Shown here piece after piece: positions 44,077 through 53,145 of a DNA stretch of 61,115 nt. Under the pieces are notes generated by a model. The model searched no databases. It saw nothing but the letters and a program-made list of their open reading frames with translations, and had not been told where the DNA came from. The first letter of the stretch is position 1. Every line of letters begins with the position of its first letter. The DNA is from a virus. The position numbers were made by a program, and so were the translations under genes. Where the stretch lies: the IMG/VR virus record IMGVR_UViG_3300017967_000022, positions 1-61,115 of that record; one strand, 5' to 3'.

Positions 44077-44891
44077 TTTATTCTAAAACAAAACCACTGT
44101 TGTATTTTTCAGAAGTAGCAGGAAAGTCTTTCAATTGGTATTGTGGTGATGACTTTGAAAACTTTGTCGCCAGCAATAAACCTGATTGGAGATATTTTAA
44201 AACAGCGGCAAGTTTAGAATACAAGTTTAATAGTTTAGGATATAGAACAAAAGAATTAGATAACTTAGGAGATTATATTTTAGTCTTTGGGTGTAGTTAT
44301 ACTGAAGGTGTTGGGTTGTTTGATGACGAAATTTGGTGTAATGTACTAGGTAAAGATTTAGACATAGAAGTTGTTAATTTAGCAAAGGCCGGAACAGGAC
44401 CCGATATCATTAATATCAATACACAGTTGTTTGTTAAAAATAAGTTTGTTAAACCACGAGCAGTTGTTGTACAATGGCCCCAATCATCGAGAAAAAGTTT
44501 TGGTTATATAGAACGTGAAGGTTTATTTAAAAAAGCAATTAGATTAGAAGATAGAAATATTCAATGGGATAATGTTTTAGACGAACCTGCTGATACTTAC
44601 GAAATGAGAGATTCACAATGGTATTTTAAGCGTTGGGCAGTAGAAGACGGACAAATGATGTTTGAAAATAGTTTACATATTAATAGTGTAAACAACTTAT
44701 GGAACGCACTAGGCGTTCCAGTCTTTCATTGGACCTTCCAAGGAGACTATGTTACTTCTTATGATAAGGATATGTTTGCCAAAATTAATTTAGATAATAA
44801 AGATAGAGCACGAGACAACGCACATGACGGTCCGTTAATTCATCAGGAAGTAGTAGATAAAATTAGGGATAACGTAAGATGTATGATATAG
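44073..44891 (+). CDS. SGNH/GDSL-like hydrolase (second copy)
   Basis: The catalytic-type serine is in YILVFGCSYTEGVGLFDDEI (about 67-86), and VVNLAKAGTGPDIININTQL follows in the place of the Gly block. The D-x-x-H-like end is RARDNAHDGPLIHQEVVDKI near the C-terminus. The N-terminal 60 residues (YSKTKPLLYFSEVAGKSFNW) are not in the first copy at 40636-41316. The two enzymes sit in opposite operons of the same locus. The first four bases overlap the dehydrogenase stop (ATGA), and the last 13 nt overlap the next gene. An acyl or acetyl ester on a glycan is a plausible substrate, by context only. Confidence 0.7.
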   Translation: MIYSKTKPLLYFSEVAGKSFNWYCGDDFENFVASNKPDWRYFKTAASLEYKFNSLGYRTKELDNLGDYILVFGCSYTEGVGLFDDEIWCNVLGKDLDIEVVNLAKAGTGPDIININTQLFVKNKFVKPRAVVVQWPQSSRKSFGYIEREGLFKKAIRLEDRNIQWDNVLDEPADTYEMRDSQWYFKRWAVEDGQMMFENSLHINSVNNLWNALGVPVFHWTFQGDYVTSYDKDMFAKINLDNKDRARDNAHDGPLIHQEVVDKIRDNVRCMI

Positions 44892-45565
44892 TTTTTATTA
44901 GTTATGGAGAACCCCACGCTGACCAAAACTTTGAAATGTTAAAAAGTAAATTTCCTATGGTCAAGCGTGTAAAAGATGTAGACGGAATCCATCAAGCACA
45001 CGTACTTGCGGCTAAAAAATGTTTTACTAAAATGTTTTGGGTAGTTGATGGCGATGCAGTACTTCAAAACGATTTTAATTTTGATTACGAGGTTTCCGAG
45101 TGGGATTTAGAGACAGTTCATGTATGGAGAAGTCTAAATCCTGTAAACAACTTGGAATATGGATACGGTGGTGTTAAACTTCTCCCTAGATCACTCACAC
45201 TGAACATGGACACCACCGTACCCGACATGACAACTAGTATTAGTAGTAAATTTAAAGCAATGCCTGAAGTAAGCAACATGACTGTTTTTGATACTGATGA
45301 ATTTTCAACTTGGAAGAGTGCATTTAGAGAATGTGCAAAATTAGCAAGTAGAACTATTAAAGGTCAAGTAGACGAAGAAACAGAAAAACGTTTAGAAACT
45401 TGGTGTACAGTAGGAAACGGACCGTACGGCAAATATGCTATTCATGGTGCTCTAATAGGAAAGCACTGGGGCGAACAATATAAAGACAATAAAGAAATGT
45501 TATATAAGATTAATGACTTTAAATGGTTAAAGGAACAATTTGACGATTATGCAGATTCCATTTAA
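44879..45565 (+). CDS. Glycosyltransferase-like protein (VDGD motif)
   Basis: The 228 residues start YDIVFISYGEPHADQNFEML, with MFWVVDGDAVLQNDFNFDYE (about 51-70) carrying the DxD-like DGD, then FSTWKSAFRECAKLASRTI and KYAIHGALIGKHWGEQYK. The gene at 35594-36484 has the same order of motifs in a longer protein, so this is a shortened paralogue. A GT2-type function is inferred; the substrate is unknown. The ATG overlaps the SGNH gene by 13 nt, and the next gene overlaps its end by 26 nt. Confidence 0.62.
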   Translation: MYDIVFISYGEPHADQNFEMLKSKFPMVKRVKDVDGIHQAHVLAAKKCFTKMFWVVDGDAVLQNDFNFDYEVSEWDLETVHVWRSLNPVNNLEYGYGGVKLLPRSLTLNMDTTVPDMTTSISSKFKAMPEVSNMTVFDTDEFSTWKSAFRECAKLASRTIKGQVDEETEKRLETWCTVGNGPYGKYAIHGALIGKHWGEQYKDNKEMLYKINDFKWLKEQFDDYADSI

Positions 45566-46517
45566 AGACATAGTTAAGTTCGGACAAAAAACAATGTTAG
45601 ACACTAAGTTGTTTAACGTTAGTTGGATCCTTGGACGTTTTTGTAATTACAAATGTAGTTACTGTTGGCCTTATGCTAATACTGATAAGCCAGATCATCA
45701 ACCTTTTGAAATTTATACTAAGACGATTGATGAAATTAAACGCCAAGCAAGAGCAAACGGATTTACAGATTTTCATTTCAGTTTTTCAGGCGGCGAGCCA
45801 ACCGCATACAAAAATTTTGGCGAACTCGTAGAGTATTACTGTAGCGATACAGAAGCACCTTACCAAAGTTTACATATGACAACAAACTTGTCGCCTGGAT
45901 CTAAATGGTGGGGTAGGTTTATTGATGCAACAGCAAATCTATCACGCAGAAGCGTAACAGCAAGTTATCATGCCGAATTTGCAAATGAACAAGAGTTTGG
46001 TGATAAGTGCTTACAACTCATGAAAGGTGGTGTATATGTTACAATTAATCAAGTCATGGTTCCAACGCTTTTCGAAACACTATTCGAACGTTGTGAACGA
46101 TTTGCCGCCAGAGGTATTAATGTCACTCTCAAGCCTCAATCCGACCCAACTGCCTCCTACGTGGTGGAAGGATATACCAAAGAGCAAATCAAAATCATGC
46201 AAGAAGGATTCCCCCAAAAAGTCGAAGACGAAGAAGTCTACCAAATAAAACTTACGGACGGAATTCAGGATTACTATATGGACCAAGCAGAGCGTTTCAA
46301 TGCTTTTGACTTTAATCGTTTTAAAGGATGGAACTGCTCTGCAGGATATCAAAGTTGTATTATACGCGGCGAAGAAGTTAAGAGGGCATACAGTTGTGCG
46401 GAAGAGCCTTTAGGCACGCTGTACGACGGTTTTACGCTGTTTAAAGCACCATCTAAATGCATTACTGATACCTGTGTAAGCAGTGCAGACAGCAAAATAC
46501 CAAAGGTAAAGTTATGA
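45540..46517 (+). CDS. Radical SAM protein with C-terminal Cys cluster (rSAM 2)
   Basis: Early cysteines in WILGRFCNYKCSYCWPYANT (first at about 35) bind the radical SAM cluster, and HFSFSGGEPTAYKNFGELVE contains the GGEP motif. The C-terminus has FNRFKGWNCSAGYQSCIIRG, AYSCAEEPLGTLYDGF and TDTCVS, a Cys-rich auxiliary-cluster region shared with rSAM 5 and 8. The listed start is a TTG with AAGGA just upstream; an ATG at 45549 is the alternative. The substrate is unknown; neighbours are a glycosyltransferase-like gene and a methyltransferase. Confidence 0.85.
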   Translation: MTIMQIPFKDIVKFGQKTMLDTKLFNVSWILGRFCNYKCSYCWPYANTDKPDHQPFEIYTKTIDEIKRQARANGFTDFHFSFSGGEPTAYKNFGELVEYYCSDTEAPYQSLHMTTNLSPGSKWWGRFIDATANLSRRSVTASYHAEFANEQEFGDKCLQLMKGGVYVTINQVMVPTLFETLFERCERFAARGINVTLKPQSDPTASYVVEGYTKEQIKIMQEGFPQKVEDEEVYQIKLTDGIQDYYMDQAERFNAFDFNRFKGWNCSAGYQSCIIRGEEVKRAYSCAEEPLGTLYDGFTLFKAPSKCITDTCVSSADSKIPKVKL

Positions 46518-47113
46518 GAATTGAATTAGAAGATATTATGTTTTGGATGGACGCTATTAGGAATAGCGAGGACAAGTATCGAACATTAGAAAGTTTTTGG
46601 AAAGGACAACTACGTAGTAAGCGTTGGTTAGTTGAACAATTAGAAGAGTCTGCTTTGCCTACTAAAAATAAAATTGTAATACACGGTGGTTGGAACGGAG
46701 TACTTGCTAGTCTTATTTTTAACAGTAAAGTAAATGTTAGTCATATTACATCAGTTGATGTTGATCCTGAATGCCAACAAATTGCTAGTACAATAAACAA
46801 ACGTCAAGAAATGTCCGGAGCATTTACAGCCGTTACAGCAGATATGTGTGATTATAAGTACGAAGCAGACATTGTTATTAACACGAGTTGTGAACATATT
46901 ACACAGGAACAATATGAGCAGTGGTTAAACAATGTACCTGACAATGCTACTATTATATTACAAAGTAATAATTACGATGAACTTGATGAACATATTAGAT
47001 GTGCAAAAGGTATCAACCACTTTACAACACAAAGTCAAATTAAACCTTTCTTTAGAGGAACATTCCCTCAACAGAAATACGAACGTTATATGATTATAGG
47101 TAAGAAGCAGTAA
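46514..47113 (+). CDS. Class I SAM-dependent methyltransferase-like protein
   Basis: The central part has KIVIHGGWNGVLASLIFNSK as motif I (G-x-x-x-G type), ITSVDVDPECQQIASTIN as the ribose-binding acidic motif, TAVTADMCDYKYEADIVINT, and then SCEHITQEQYEQW. This is the Rossmann methyltransferase order. The N-terminus (DIMFWMDAIRNSEDKYRTLE) is helical. The 199 residues are a typical small MTase length. The acceptor is not deducible. It overlaps the flanking radical SAM genes by 4 nt and 1 nt, so it is produced together with them, which suggests methylation of the same product (inference). Confidence 0.68.
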   Translation: MRIELEDIMFWMDAIRNSEDKYRTLESFWKGQLRSKRWLVEQLEESALPTKNKIVIHGGWNGVLASLIFNSKVNVSHITSVDVDPECQQIASTINKRQEMSGAFTAVTADMCDYKYEADIVINTSCEHITQEQYEQWLNNVPDNATIILQSNNYDELDEHIRCAKGINHFTTQSQIKPFFRGTFPQQKYERYMIIGKKQ

Positions 47114-48099
47114 TGTATAAACTAGACGAGATAAGAGCAATACATTTAGAAGTCACTTCAAAGTGTCAAGCCTCTTGTCCTATGTGTGCAAGAAATTTAC
47201 AAGGCGGCCCATTAAATCCTTTTCTTAAATTAAATGAAGTTGACCTAGGAACTTTTGTTAACTGGATACCGAGAAACATTGTACGACAACTAGATCGTTT
47301 GTATATGTGTGGTAACTTTGGTGATCCTATTATTGCAAAAGACACACTTGAAATATTTGAATATCTACGTGAAACAAATTCATCAATTAGCCTAAGTATG
47401 AATACAAACGGAAGTGCTAGAGATACAAAGTGGTTTGAAAAACTTGCTAAATTAAATGTGCGTGTTCGTTTTGGTATTGACGGATTAGAAGATACACACA
47501 GCAAATATCGTATTGGTACAGACTGGAATAAAATTTTAGAAAATGCAAGAGCATTTATTAATGCTGGCGGATACGCTATATGGGATATGTTGATCTTCAG
47601 TCATAATTCTCATCAAGTTGATCGTTGTAGAGATATGGCAGGTGATATGGGGTTTAAAGAATTCTATAGTAAAAACACAAGCAGATTTAGAGATGATGCG
47701 TTACCTGTACTTGACAAAAACGGAAAACAAGTTGATGTGCTATACCCGACAGAAAAAAGTACACAACAGAAAGAAAAAATTAAACAAGTAAAAGCATCTG
47801 AAGAGGTGTGTACTATTAAATGTAAAGTAAAAGAAGAACGTGCAATTTATATAGGTGCTAATGGAAATCTATTACCTTGTTGCTGGCTGGATCATGATTA
47901 TATACAACCTACATCAACAAGTAGAATTGACTTTTTAAATCATTTTGGAAATTACCCTAATTTGCATAGTAATACTATGCAAGAAATATTCGATGACGGA
48001 TTTTTTGATACAATAGAACGTGGTTGGAAAACTAATCCATTAAAAGAATGTAAAAAACAGTGCGGAACATATGACAGATTCAAAGAACAATTCAACTAA
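47113..48099 (+). CDS. Radical SAM/SPASM-type protein (rSAM 3)
   Basis: IHLEVTSKCQASCPMCARNL holds the radical cysteines (CxxxCxxC around 18-25). LYMCGNFGDPIIAKDTLEIF replaces the GGEP motif with GNFGDP, and FGIDGLEDTHSKYRIGTDWN follows. Toward the end, GANGNLLPCCWLDHDYIQPT and CKKQCGTYDRFKEQFN provide a SPASM-like auxiliary Cys set. The minus-strand gene at 57634-58629 is a clear paralogue (GSYGDPI, SIDGLEDTNHLYRRG, GEVFPCCY). It starts at a TAATG junction with the methyltransferase. The substrate is unknown. Confidence 0.87.
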   Translation: MYKLDEIRAIHLEVTSKCQASCPMCARNLQGGPLNPFLKLNEVDLGTFVNWIPRNIVRQLDRLYMCGNFGDPIIAKDTLEIFEYLRETNSSISLSMNTNGSARDTKWFEKLAKLNVRVRFGIDGLEDTHSKYRIGTDWNKILENARAFINAGGYAIWDMLIFSHNSHQVDRCRDMAGDMGFKEFYSKNTSRFRDDALPVLDKNGKQVDVLYPTEKSTQQKEKIKQVKASEEVCTIKCKVKEERAIYIGANGNLLPCCWLDHDYIQPTSTSRIDFLNHFGNYPNLHSNTMQEIFDDGFFDTIERGWKTNPLKECKKQCGTYDRFKEQFN

Positions 48100-49396
48100 G
48101 ACATTTTGTCCTTTACCGTGGATACATTTAGCAACTCGTCCTAACGGCGATGTGCGTGTATGCTGTACCGCTAATGCTAGTGGCGCAGGTGTAACTGACG
48201 ACAAAGAAGTTGGACTTGTAAAACGCGACGGCGTTGCAATGAACGTTCGAGATCATACTATTGAAGAAGTGTGGAACTCAGAGCATATGCGTAACACAAG
48301 ATTACAAATGTTAAACGGTGAAGTGCCTGCAAGTTGTCGTAAATGTTTTGAAGAAGAATCAAAAGGAATTAAAAGTAAACGTAATTGGGAAACAGAAGTT
48401 TGGAAGGAACGAATTGATGTTGACAGTATAGTAGCACAAACTAACGATGACGGAAGTTTACCTGTAAACATTCCATACTTTGATTTACGATTAGGTAATA
48501 TGTGTAATTTAAAATGTGTTATGTGTAGTCCGCACGATAGTTCTAGTTGGATTAAAGATTGGAAATTACAATATCCACTGTACACAAATCCTCAATTAAA
48601 AGAAGATCAGGGTTGGAATCCTAATTTTGATTACACTTGGTACAAGAAAGGCAGTTTCCTTGACACAATGAAAAGTCAAGCACAGCATATTAAAGAATTA
48701 TATTTTGCTGGTGGTGAGCCTTTAATGATTCCAGAGCATTATGCTATTCTTACATATATGGTTGAACAAGGGTATGCGAAGAATTGTATTTTACGTTACA
48801 ACTCAAACGGCACAGAAATTAACAACGAATTATTAGAACTATGGAATAACTTTAAACACGTTAAATTTAATTTTAGTATTGATGCTATAAACGAACGTAA
48901 TGACTATATAAGATATCCTAGCAAGTTTACACAAATTGAACAAAACTTAAAAGTCTTGGACAATACCCCAGATAACGTTACTGTTAACATTGCTTGTGCA
49001 GTACAAGCATTGAACGTACACCATATTGTTGATTTAGCCGAATGGAAACTAGCACAGAATTTTAAAAAGATTAATCAAATTCCTTATGGTGCTGGAGTTA
49101 TAGGATTACATTTAGTCTACTTGCCTAGTTATATGAATGTAAGAGTACTACCCAAAGACATTAAACAAGAGGTAAGTGCAAAGATAACTAACTTTGCAAC
49201 ACATTTTTTACGTGATTTTGAATTTAATACAAATCCTTATGGTAAAGAACGTTGGTTAGGACTTGTTGATTATATGAATGCTGAAGATTGGAGTCACAAA
49301 CTTCCTGCATTGCAAGAGTATTTAAAGATTAGTGACAAAACTAGGGAACAAGATTTTGTTAGTGTGTTTCCGGAATTGGAGAGTATATATGTATAG
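48071..49396 (+). CDS. Radical SAM protein with N-terminal SPASM-like region (rSAM 4)
   Basis: The N-terminus is a Cys-rich module, FCPLPWIHLATRPNGDVRVC (12-31), then EEVWNSEHMRNTRLQMLNGE and PASCRKCFEEESKGIKSKR, which looks like a SPASM domain placed before the core. The radical cysteines are in NMCNLKCVMCSPHDSSSW, starting near 145. ELYFAGGEPLMIPEHYAIL supplies GGEP, and FNFSIDAINERNDYIRYPSK follows. The C-terminus ends DFVSVFPELESIYV, as in rSAM 1, 6, 7 and 10. It overlaps rSAM 3 by 29 nt. The substrate is unknown. Confidence 0.87.
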   Translation: MTDSKNNSTKTFCPLPWIHLATRPNGDVRVCCTANASGAGVTDDKEVGLVKRDGVAMNVRDHTIEEVWNSEHMRNTRLQMLNGEVPASCRKCFEEESKGIKSKRNWETEVWKERIDVDSIVAQTNDDGSLPVNIPYFDLRLGNMCNLKCVMCSPHDSSSWIKDWKLQYPLYTNPQLKEDQGWNPNFDYTWYKKGSFLDTMKSQAQHIKELYFAGGEPLMIPEHYAILTYMVEQGYAKNCILRYNSNGTEINNELLELWNNFKHVKFNFSIDAINERNDYIRYPSKFTQIEQNLKVLDNTPDNVTVNIACAVQALNVHHIVDLAEWKLAQNFKKINQIPYGAGVIGLHLVYLPSYMNVRVLPKDIKQEVSAKITNFATHFLRDFEFNTNPYGKERWLGLVDYMNAEDWSHKLPALQEYLKISDKTREQDFVSVFPELESIYV

Positions 49397-50045
49397 CCCA
49401 GAAATTGAAAGAGCATTGCGTTGGCAAAGTTTAGTAAACCTTGGAAACCAAGTAAAACTTAAATGGCATATTGATCATAATCAAGTTGAACAACAGTTAG
49501 AACAGTTTAAAGATAACTGGTGTCCTTACAATGTTAAAAAAGACAAATACAATAATCGTTGGGGTCTTCCGGTAACTAGTCATACTGGTGATGTTATGGA
49601 CAACTATCATTTAAACAGTTTTGGGTATATGCAAAAGTATCACGATGTTGAGATGAAAGAAGAAAACTTTAACACACCTACAGAAGTTTATCATAAAATT
49701 CCAGAGATTGCAAAACTAGTAGATATATTTTCTCCAGACATTGGGCGTGTACATTTACTACGTATTGACCAAGGTGGATTTTTTCCACCTCATAGGGATT
49801 TTCACGGAACTAGTCCAGAGTACTTTAGATTGCTAGTTGTGTTTGGTAGATGTAGTCCTGAAAACTATGTCCAGATGATAGACGGACAGCCTCGATACCC
49901 CGAACCTGGTTATGTGTATTTTACAAACTTTCAACTAGATCACAGTGTGTTTAGTTTTAGTGATAATTTATACAGTTTAATTTTAACAGTTAAACTAAAT
50001 GACCGTACACAGAAACTTATACTAGACAACACAATGGCAGAATGA
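49389..50045 (+). CDS. 2OG/Fe(II) oxygenase-like protein (Asp/Asn-hydroxylase type)
   Basis: The start is the ATG at 49389 (MYSPEIERALRWQS), because GGAGAG lies just upstream and the longer frame from 49332 would overlap rSAM 4. LLRIDQGGFFPPHRDFHG (about 124-141) holds the HxD motif; TNFQLDHSVFSFSDNLYSL provides the distal His with downstream polar residues. This resembles aspartyl/asparaginyl beta-hydroxylase-like folds. It sits between two radical SAM genes, with ATGA overlap at its end. A protein or peptide substrate is conceivable from the fold family, but not shown. Confidence 0.68.
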   Translation: MYSPEIERALRWQSLVNLGNQVKLKWHIDHNQVEQQLEQFKDNWCPYNVKKDKYNNRWGLPVTSHTGDVMDNYHLNSFGYMQKYHDVEMKEENFNTPTEVYHKIPEIAKLVDIFSPDIGRVHLLRIDQGGFFPPHRDFHGTSPEYFRLLVVFGRCSPENYVQMIDGQPRYPEPGYVYFTNFQLDHSVFSFSDNLYSLILTVKLNDRTQKLILDNTMAE

Positions 50046-50947
50046 AGTTAACATATCAAAATCCTGAAAAAGAAAACTGGTTCCTTGTTAGTTGGACACT
50101 TTCTAACAAGTGCAACTATCGTTGTTCTTATTGTCCTGACCATTTGCATAATGGTAGTACAGGACAACCTCAATGGGAAACTGTAAAACGTTTTGTTGAA
50201 AATTTTAATGTACCAGGAAAAGATATTTGTTATAGACTAAGTGGTGGCGAGCCTACACATTGGAAACATTTTCTTGACTTGGCTAAACTTGTTAAAGATA
50301 GAGGACACACATTTAGTTTTTTAACTAACGGTAGCAAGAGTGCAGAATATTACAAAACAATATCTCAATACACAGATGGCTATATAATTTCATACCACCC
50401 TGAATATGCAGAACTAGATCATATTAAAGAAGTAATACAAGAAAGTTATTGTCCTGTATTTGTTAATCTAATGTTATCGCCAGAAAACTTTAATGAAATG
50501 TTTAACATTGCAGAAGAATTATATTCAAGCAGTGATAACGTTAGTATATGGCCTAAAATTATTTTAGATAAGTCTAACATAGATGCAATTACAAATAAAC
50601 CAGCAAACTATACACAAGATCAATTAGACACAATTAAAAATTGGCCTTTCTTTACAAACCTTCCTGACACACATTTACACAGAGGAGAATTGCTGTTAGA
50701 TGAAGTACCTGTAACTGCTAATGATCTAATTGCTAAAAATCAAAATACATTCTATGGTTGGAAATGTTGGGCCGGACTACATATGATTAATGTTGATATG
50801 TGGGGTAACATATATAGAGCAGATTGTAAAGAAGGCGGCGCATTAGGAAACATTGAGCGTTATAAGTTACCAACTGAAACAGTACAATGCGGAAAAGGTG
50901 TATGTGCTTGTTTAAGCGATATCTATTTAAGAAAAGAGAGTGTCTAG
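50042..50947 (+). CDS. Radical SAM protein with C-terminal Cys cluster (rSAM 5)
   Basis: WTLSNKCNYRCSYCPDHLHN (about 18-37) holds the radical cysteines, and YRLSGGEPTHWKHFLDLAKL the GGEP motif. YIISYHPEYAELDHIKEVIQ is the strand region. The C-terminus FYGWKCWAGLHMINVDMWGN, IYRADCKEGGALGNIERYK and GKGVCAC is the same auxiliary Cys region as in rSAM 2 and 8. It is the last gene of the ten-gene operon, starting at an ATGA overlap with the oxygenase. Its end overlaps the opposing rSAM 6 by 21 nt. Confidence 0.87.
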   Translation: MKLTYQNPEKENWFLVSWTLSNKCNYRCSYCPDHLHNGSTGQPQWETVKRFVENFNVPGKDICYRLSGGEPTHWKHFLDLAKLVKDRGHTFSFLTNGSKSAEYYKTISQYTDGYIISYHPEYAELDHIKEVIQESYCPVFVNLMLSPENFNEMFNIAEELYSSSDNVSIWPKIILDKSNIDAITNKPANYTQDQLDTIKNWPFFTNLPDTHLHRGELLLDEVPVTANDLIAKNQNTFYGWKCWAGLHMINVDMWGNIYRADCKEGGALGNIERYKLPTETVQCGKGVCACLSDIYLRKESV

Positions 50948-52012
50948 TTCAGGACAAACATCTAGTACGTTTGTACCTCTTAACTTATCAAGTTCTAGAG
51001 TAAACTCAATAAACTTATCTAAGTTCTCGGGATCATATCCTTCTGTATAACCTGTGCCTTCTAGAATAAATGTTGGAAGTATTCTTGGATTTAGATATGC
51101 AGGTGTTGTAACTACATTGTTAAGATATAATTCATAATTGTCTTTGCGTACACTTTCAAACCAACTGCGAATTTCGTTTAAGTGACAAACATTATAAGTC
51201 ATTACAGTTCCAGCAAAAATAACACGATCCATTTTATCAAAGTGTTTTAGATTTTCTTCAAACTGTTCAAATGTAAAGTTAGCACCACCACGAATATATT
51301 CGTATAGTTTTCCCACTCCTTCAATACTAATATGCCATTTAGTTTCTTTAAACTGTTGTGCTAGTTCGTCAAACTCTAAATCAATAACAGTGCCATTTGT
51401 ACTAATATCAAGTGTAATATTTTTAGCAAGATCTAAATCAATTAGTTTCTGCATAATTTGTTTATTAGCAGGTTCCATATAAGGTTCGCCACCTTTAATA
51501 TTAACATACTGCAAGTTTTTAAAATATTCGGGGTATTCAAACAATCTATCTACAATGTCAGGTGATAGATTTCTATATCCAAAGTCGGGTTCGTGTATAG
51601 GACGAGGAATGCCAAGTTCTTGTAATTTTAAATCTTCTTTAATCCAAGCAGTTGAGTTTACACCACTACACATACGACATTTTAAATTACAAACATTGCT
51701 CATATTAAATTCTAAAAAGTAAATGTCGTCTTTGCCTTTGCTTTCTGGTTTAAGCATAGGGTTAAGAACTTGTTCAAAAAATTTACGTCTACTGTGTCCA
51801 TTGACACATTCTTTTGCTGTACATTGTATACAATTACTAGGGTAATCGCCTGAGGCAATAATTCTTTTAGTTGTGTTTAATCCAGGGTGGCGTAGAATAG
51901 TTGGTAAGTCGTCTTTGAGCAAGTTGCCGTGTCTTCCTTCATAAACACAGTCAGGAACAACATCACCGTTGAAACGTATACTTAAGGCGTGCCAAGGAGC
52001 GTAACAGTTCAT
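50927..52012 (-). CDS. Radical SAM protein with N-terminal SPASM-like region (rSAM 6)
   Basis: The start is the ATG at 52012 (MNCYAPWHALSIRF), which overlaps the upstream stop as ATGA; the longer frame from 52042 has no better support. CYAPWHALSIRFNGDVVPDC is the N-terminal Cys module, and VCNLKCRMCSGVNSTAW the radical SAM Cys triad. VNIKGGEPYMEPANKQIMQ supplies GGEP, ISIEGVGKLYEYIRGGANF the substrate-side strand, and LRGTNVLDVCPELDTLFS the end motif. It is the last gene of the six-gene minus operon. The 3' end overlaps rSAM 5. Confidence 0.86.
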   Translation of the reverse strand: MNCYAPWHALSIRFNGDVVPDCVYEGRHGNLLKDDLPTILRHPGLNTTKRIIASGDYPSNCIQCTAKECVNGHSRRKFFEQVLNPMLKPESKGKDDIYFLEFNMSNVCNLKCRMCSGVNSTAWIKEDLKLQELGIPRPIHEPDFGYRNLSPDIVDRLFEYPEYFKNLQYVNIKGGEPYMEPANKQIMQKLIDLDLAKNITLDISTNGTVIDLEFDELAQQFKETKWHISIEGVGKLYEYIRGGANFTFEQFEENLKHFDKMDRVIFAGTVMTYNVCHLNEIRSWFESVRKDNYELYLNNVVTTPAYLNPRILPTFILEGTGYTEGYDPENLDKFIEFTLELDKLRGTNVLDVCPELDTLFS

Positions 52013-53145
52013 AGTACAGCCACCGTTTCTATGTCCAACCAATCGTTAACAGTAACTAGTGTTGAACTATCATCGTGTGTATTATAAACGATTGTGTGTA
52101 TTTTGTCTTTGTAAATTACAGGACGCCCAAACATTAAATTATCTGGATATGTTTTTGAAATCCATATTCCGTTAGGGTCTACTTTATATAAAGAACATCC
52201 AGGAGTTCCTGCTGGTAAGAAATAAGCATAGCCTTTAAAAGCAATACCGCTACGATATCTAAACTTACCACCGTAAGTTTCTTTTATACTAAATTGAAAA
52301 CTTTCTTTAGTAACAGTATTAAACACTACACCTTTATTACTTTCTCCATGTTCTGTTCCGTATGGTAATCCAATAATAACATCGTCAACTAGTACTTGTG
52401 CATTATATTTTTTAGCAAAGTCGTCAACATTTAATTTATGTAGTTGGCATCCTTTTGTTTTTGTATCAAACTCAATTACTTCGTTTAGTCCTGGAGTTTC
52501 TCCGAACGGTAAACTAAAAAGTTTATCACCTACAACAACAGCATCAGTGTATTTGCGTGATACTTCTGGTAGGTCTAGTTTGTGCTTAATTACTTTCTTG
52601 CCATCAAACTCTAGTATGTTTGAATAGTGAACACTTTCGCCTCTTGGCATACTGTAATAACTTCCGTTACAATACACAGTACCCATATGTGCTTTCTTTT
52701 CGTTTGTATCTACTTCAACGGTTTTAACTTTATTGTCTTTGATATAAATTAAGAATTGTGTATCTTCGTAGCCTAGAGGAAAACTACAAGCAGTGTTACC
52801 GTGACTAGCAACACTATAGAATTGTCCCTTACCTGTTTTATCTAGTGTATGGTATATTGGCTTTTTATCTTTTAGTTGTACAACAACATTTAGGTCATCG
52901 TAAATGCCATATGGAATAAGCCATACGCTGTCGTCAGTAACTCCTACAGCATTAAATTTACTAGTTGCAGGTGGCACGTTATCTAAAGGAATAAGACTGG
53001 TGTAGTCTTTGTAGAACGCACACATATCATATTCTTCGTTGTTTCTAGTACCAAAAGGCGGACTAATTAATTCGTCCTTGTTTACTTCTAGTACAAGGTG
53101 TCTAATACGTGCTTCGTTATAAAATTCTTCAAATGCTTTATACAT
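52009..53145 (-). CDS. Beta-propeller-like repeat protein, second of a tandem pair
   Basis: Repeats of 45-50 residues recur with a GxxYxxPxGE...hLxFD pattern: GVTDDSVWLIPYGIYDDLNV, GTVYCNGSYYSMPRGESVHY, VVGDKLFSLPFGETPGLNEV, LVDDVIIGLPYGTEHGESNK, AFKGYAYFLPAGTPGCSLYK. At least six such units are visible, as expected for a six- or seven-bladed propeller. There is no signal peptide and no catalytic motif. The gene upstream (53138-54379) is of the same type, so the pair arose by duplication. It overlaps its neighbours by 8 and 4 nt. A scaffold or ligand-binding role is inferred from the fold only. Confidence 0.68.
   Translation of the reverse strand: MYKAFEEFYNEARIRHLVLEVNKDELISPPFGTRNNEEYDMCAFYKDYTSLIPLDNVPPATSKFNAVGVTDDSVWLIPYGIYDDLNVVVQLKDKKPIYHTLDKTGKGQFYSVASHGNTACSFPLGYEDTQFLIYIKDNKVKTVEVDTNEKKAHMGTVYCNGSYYSMPRGESVHYSNILEFDGKKVIKHKLDLPEVSRKYTDAVVVGDKLFSLPFGETPGLNEVIEFDTKTKGCQLHKLNVDDFAKKYNAQVLVDDVIIGLPYGTEHGESNKGVVFNTVTKESFQFSIKETYGGKFRYRSGIAFKGYAYFLPAGTPGCSLYKVDPNGIWISKTYPDNLMFGRPVIYKDKIHTIVYNTHDDSSTLVTVNDWLDIETVAVL

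Noticed and set aside
45540-45548. Firm choice between TTG 45540 and ATG 45549 for rSAM 2
   Set aside because: TTG has AAGGA at suitable distance while ATG is the commoner codon; sequence alone does not decide, so the longer form is listed with a note.
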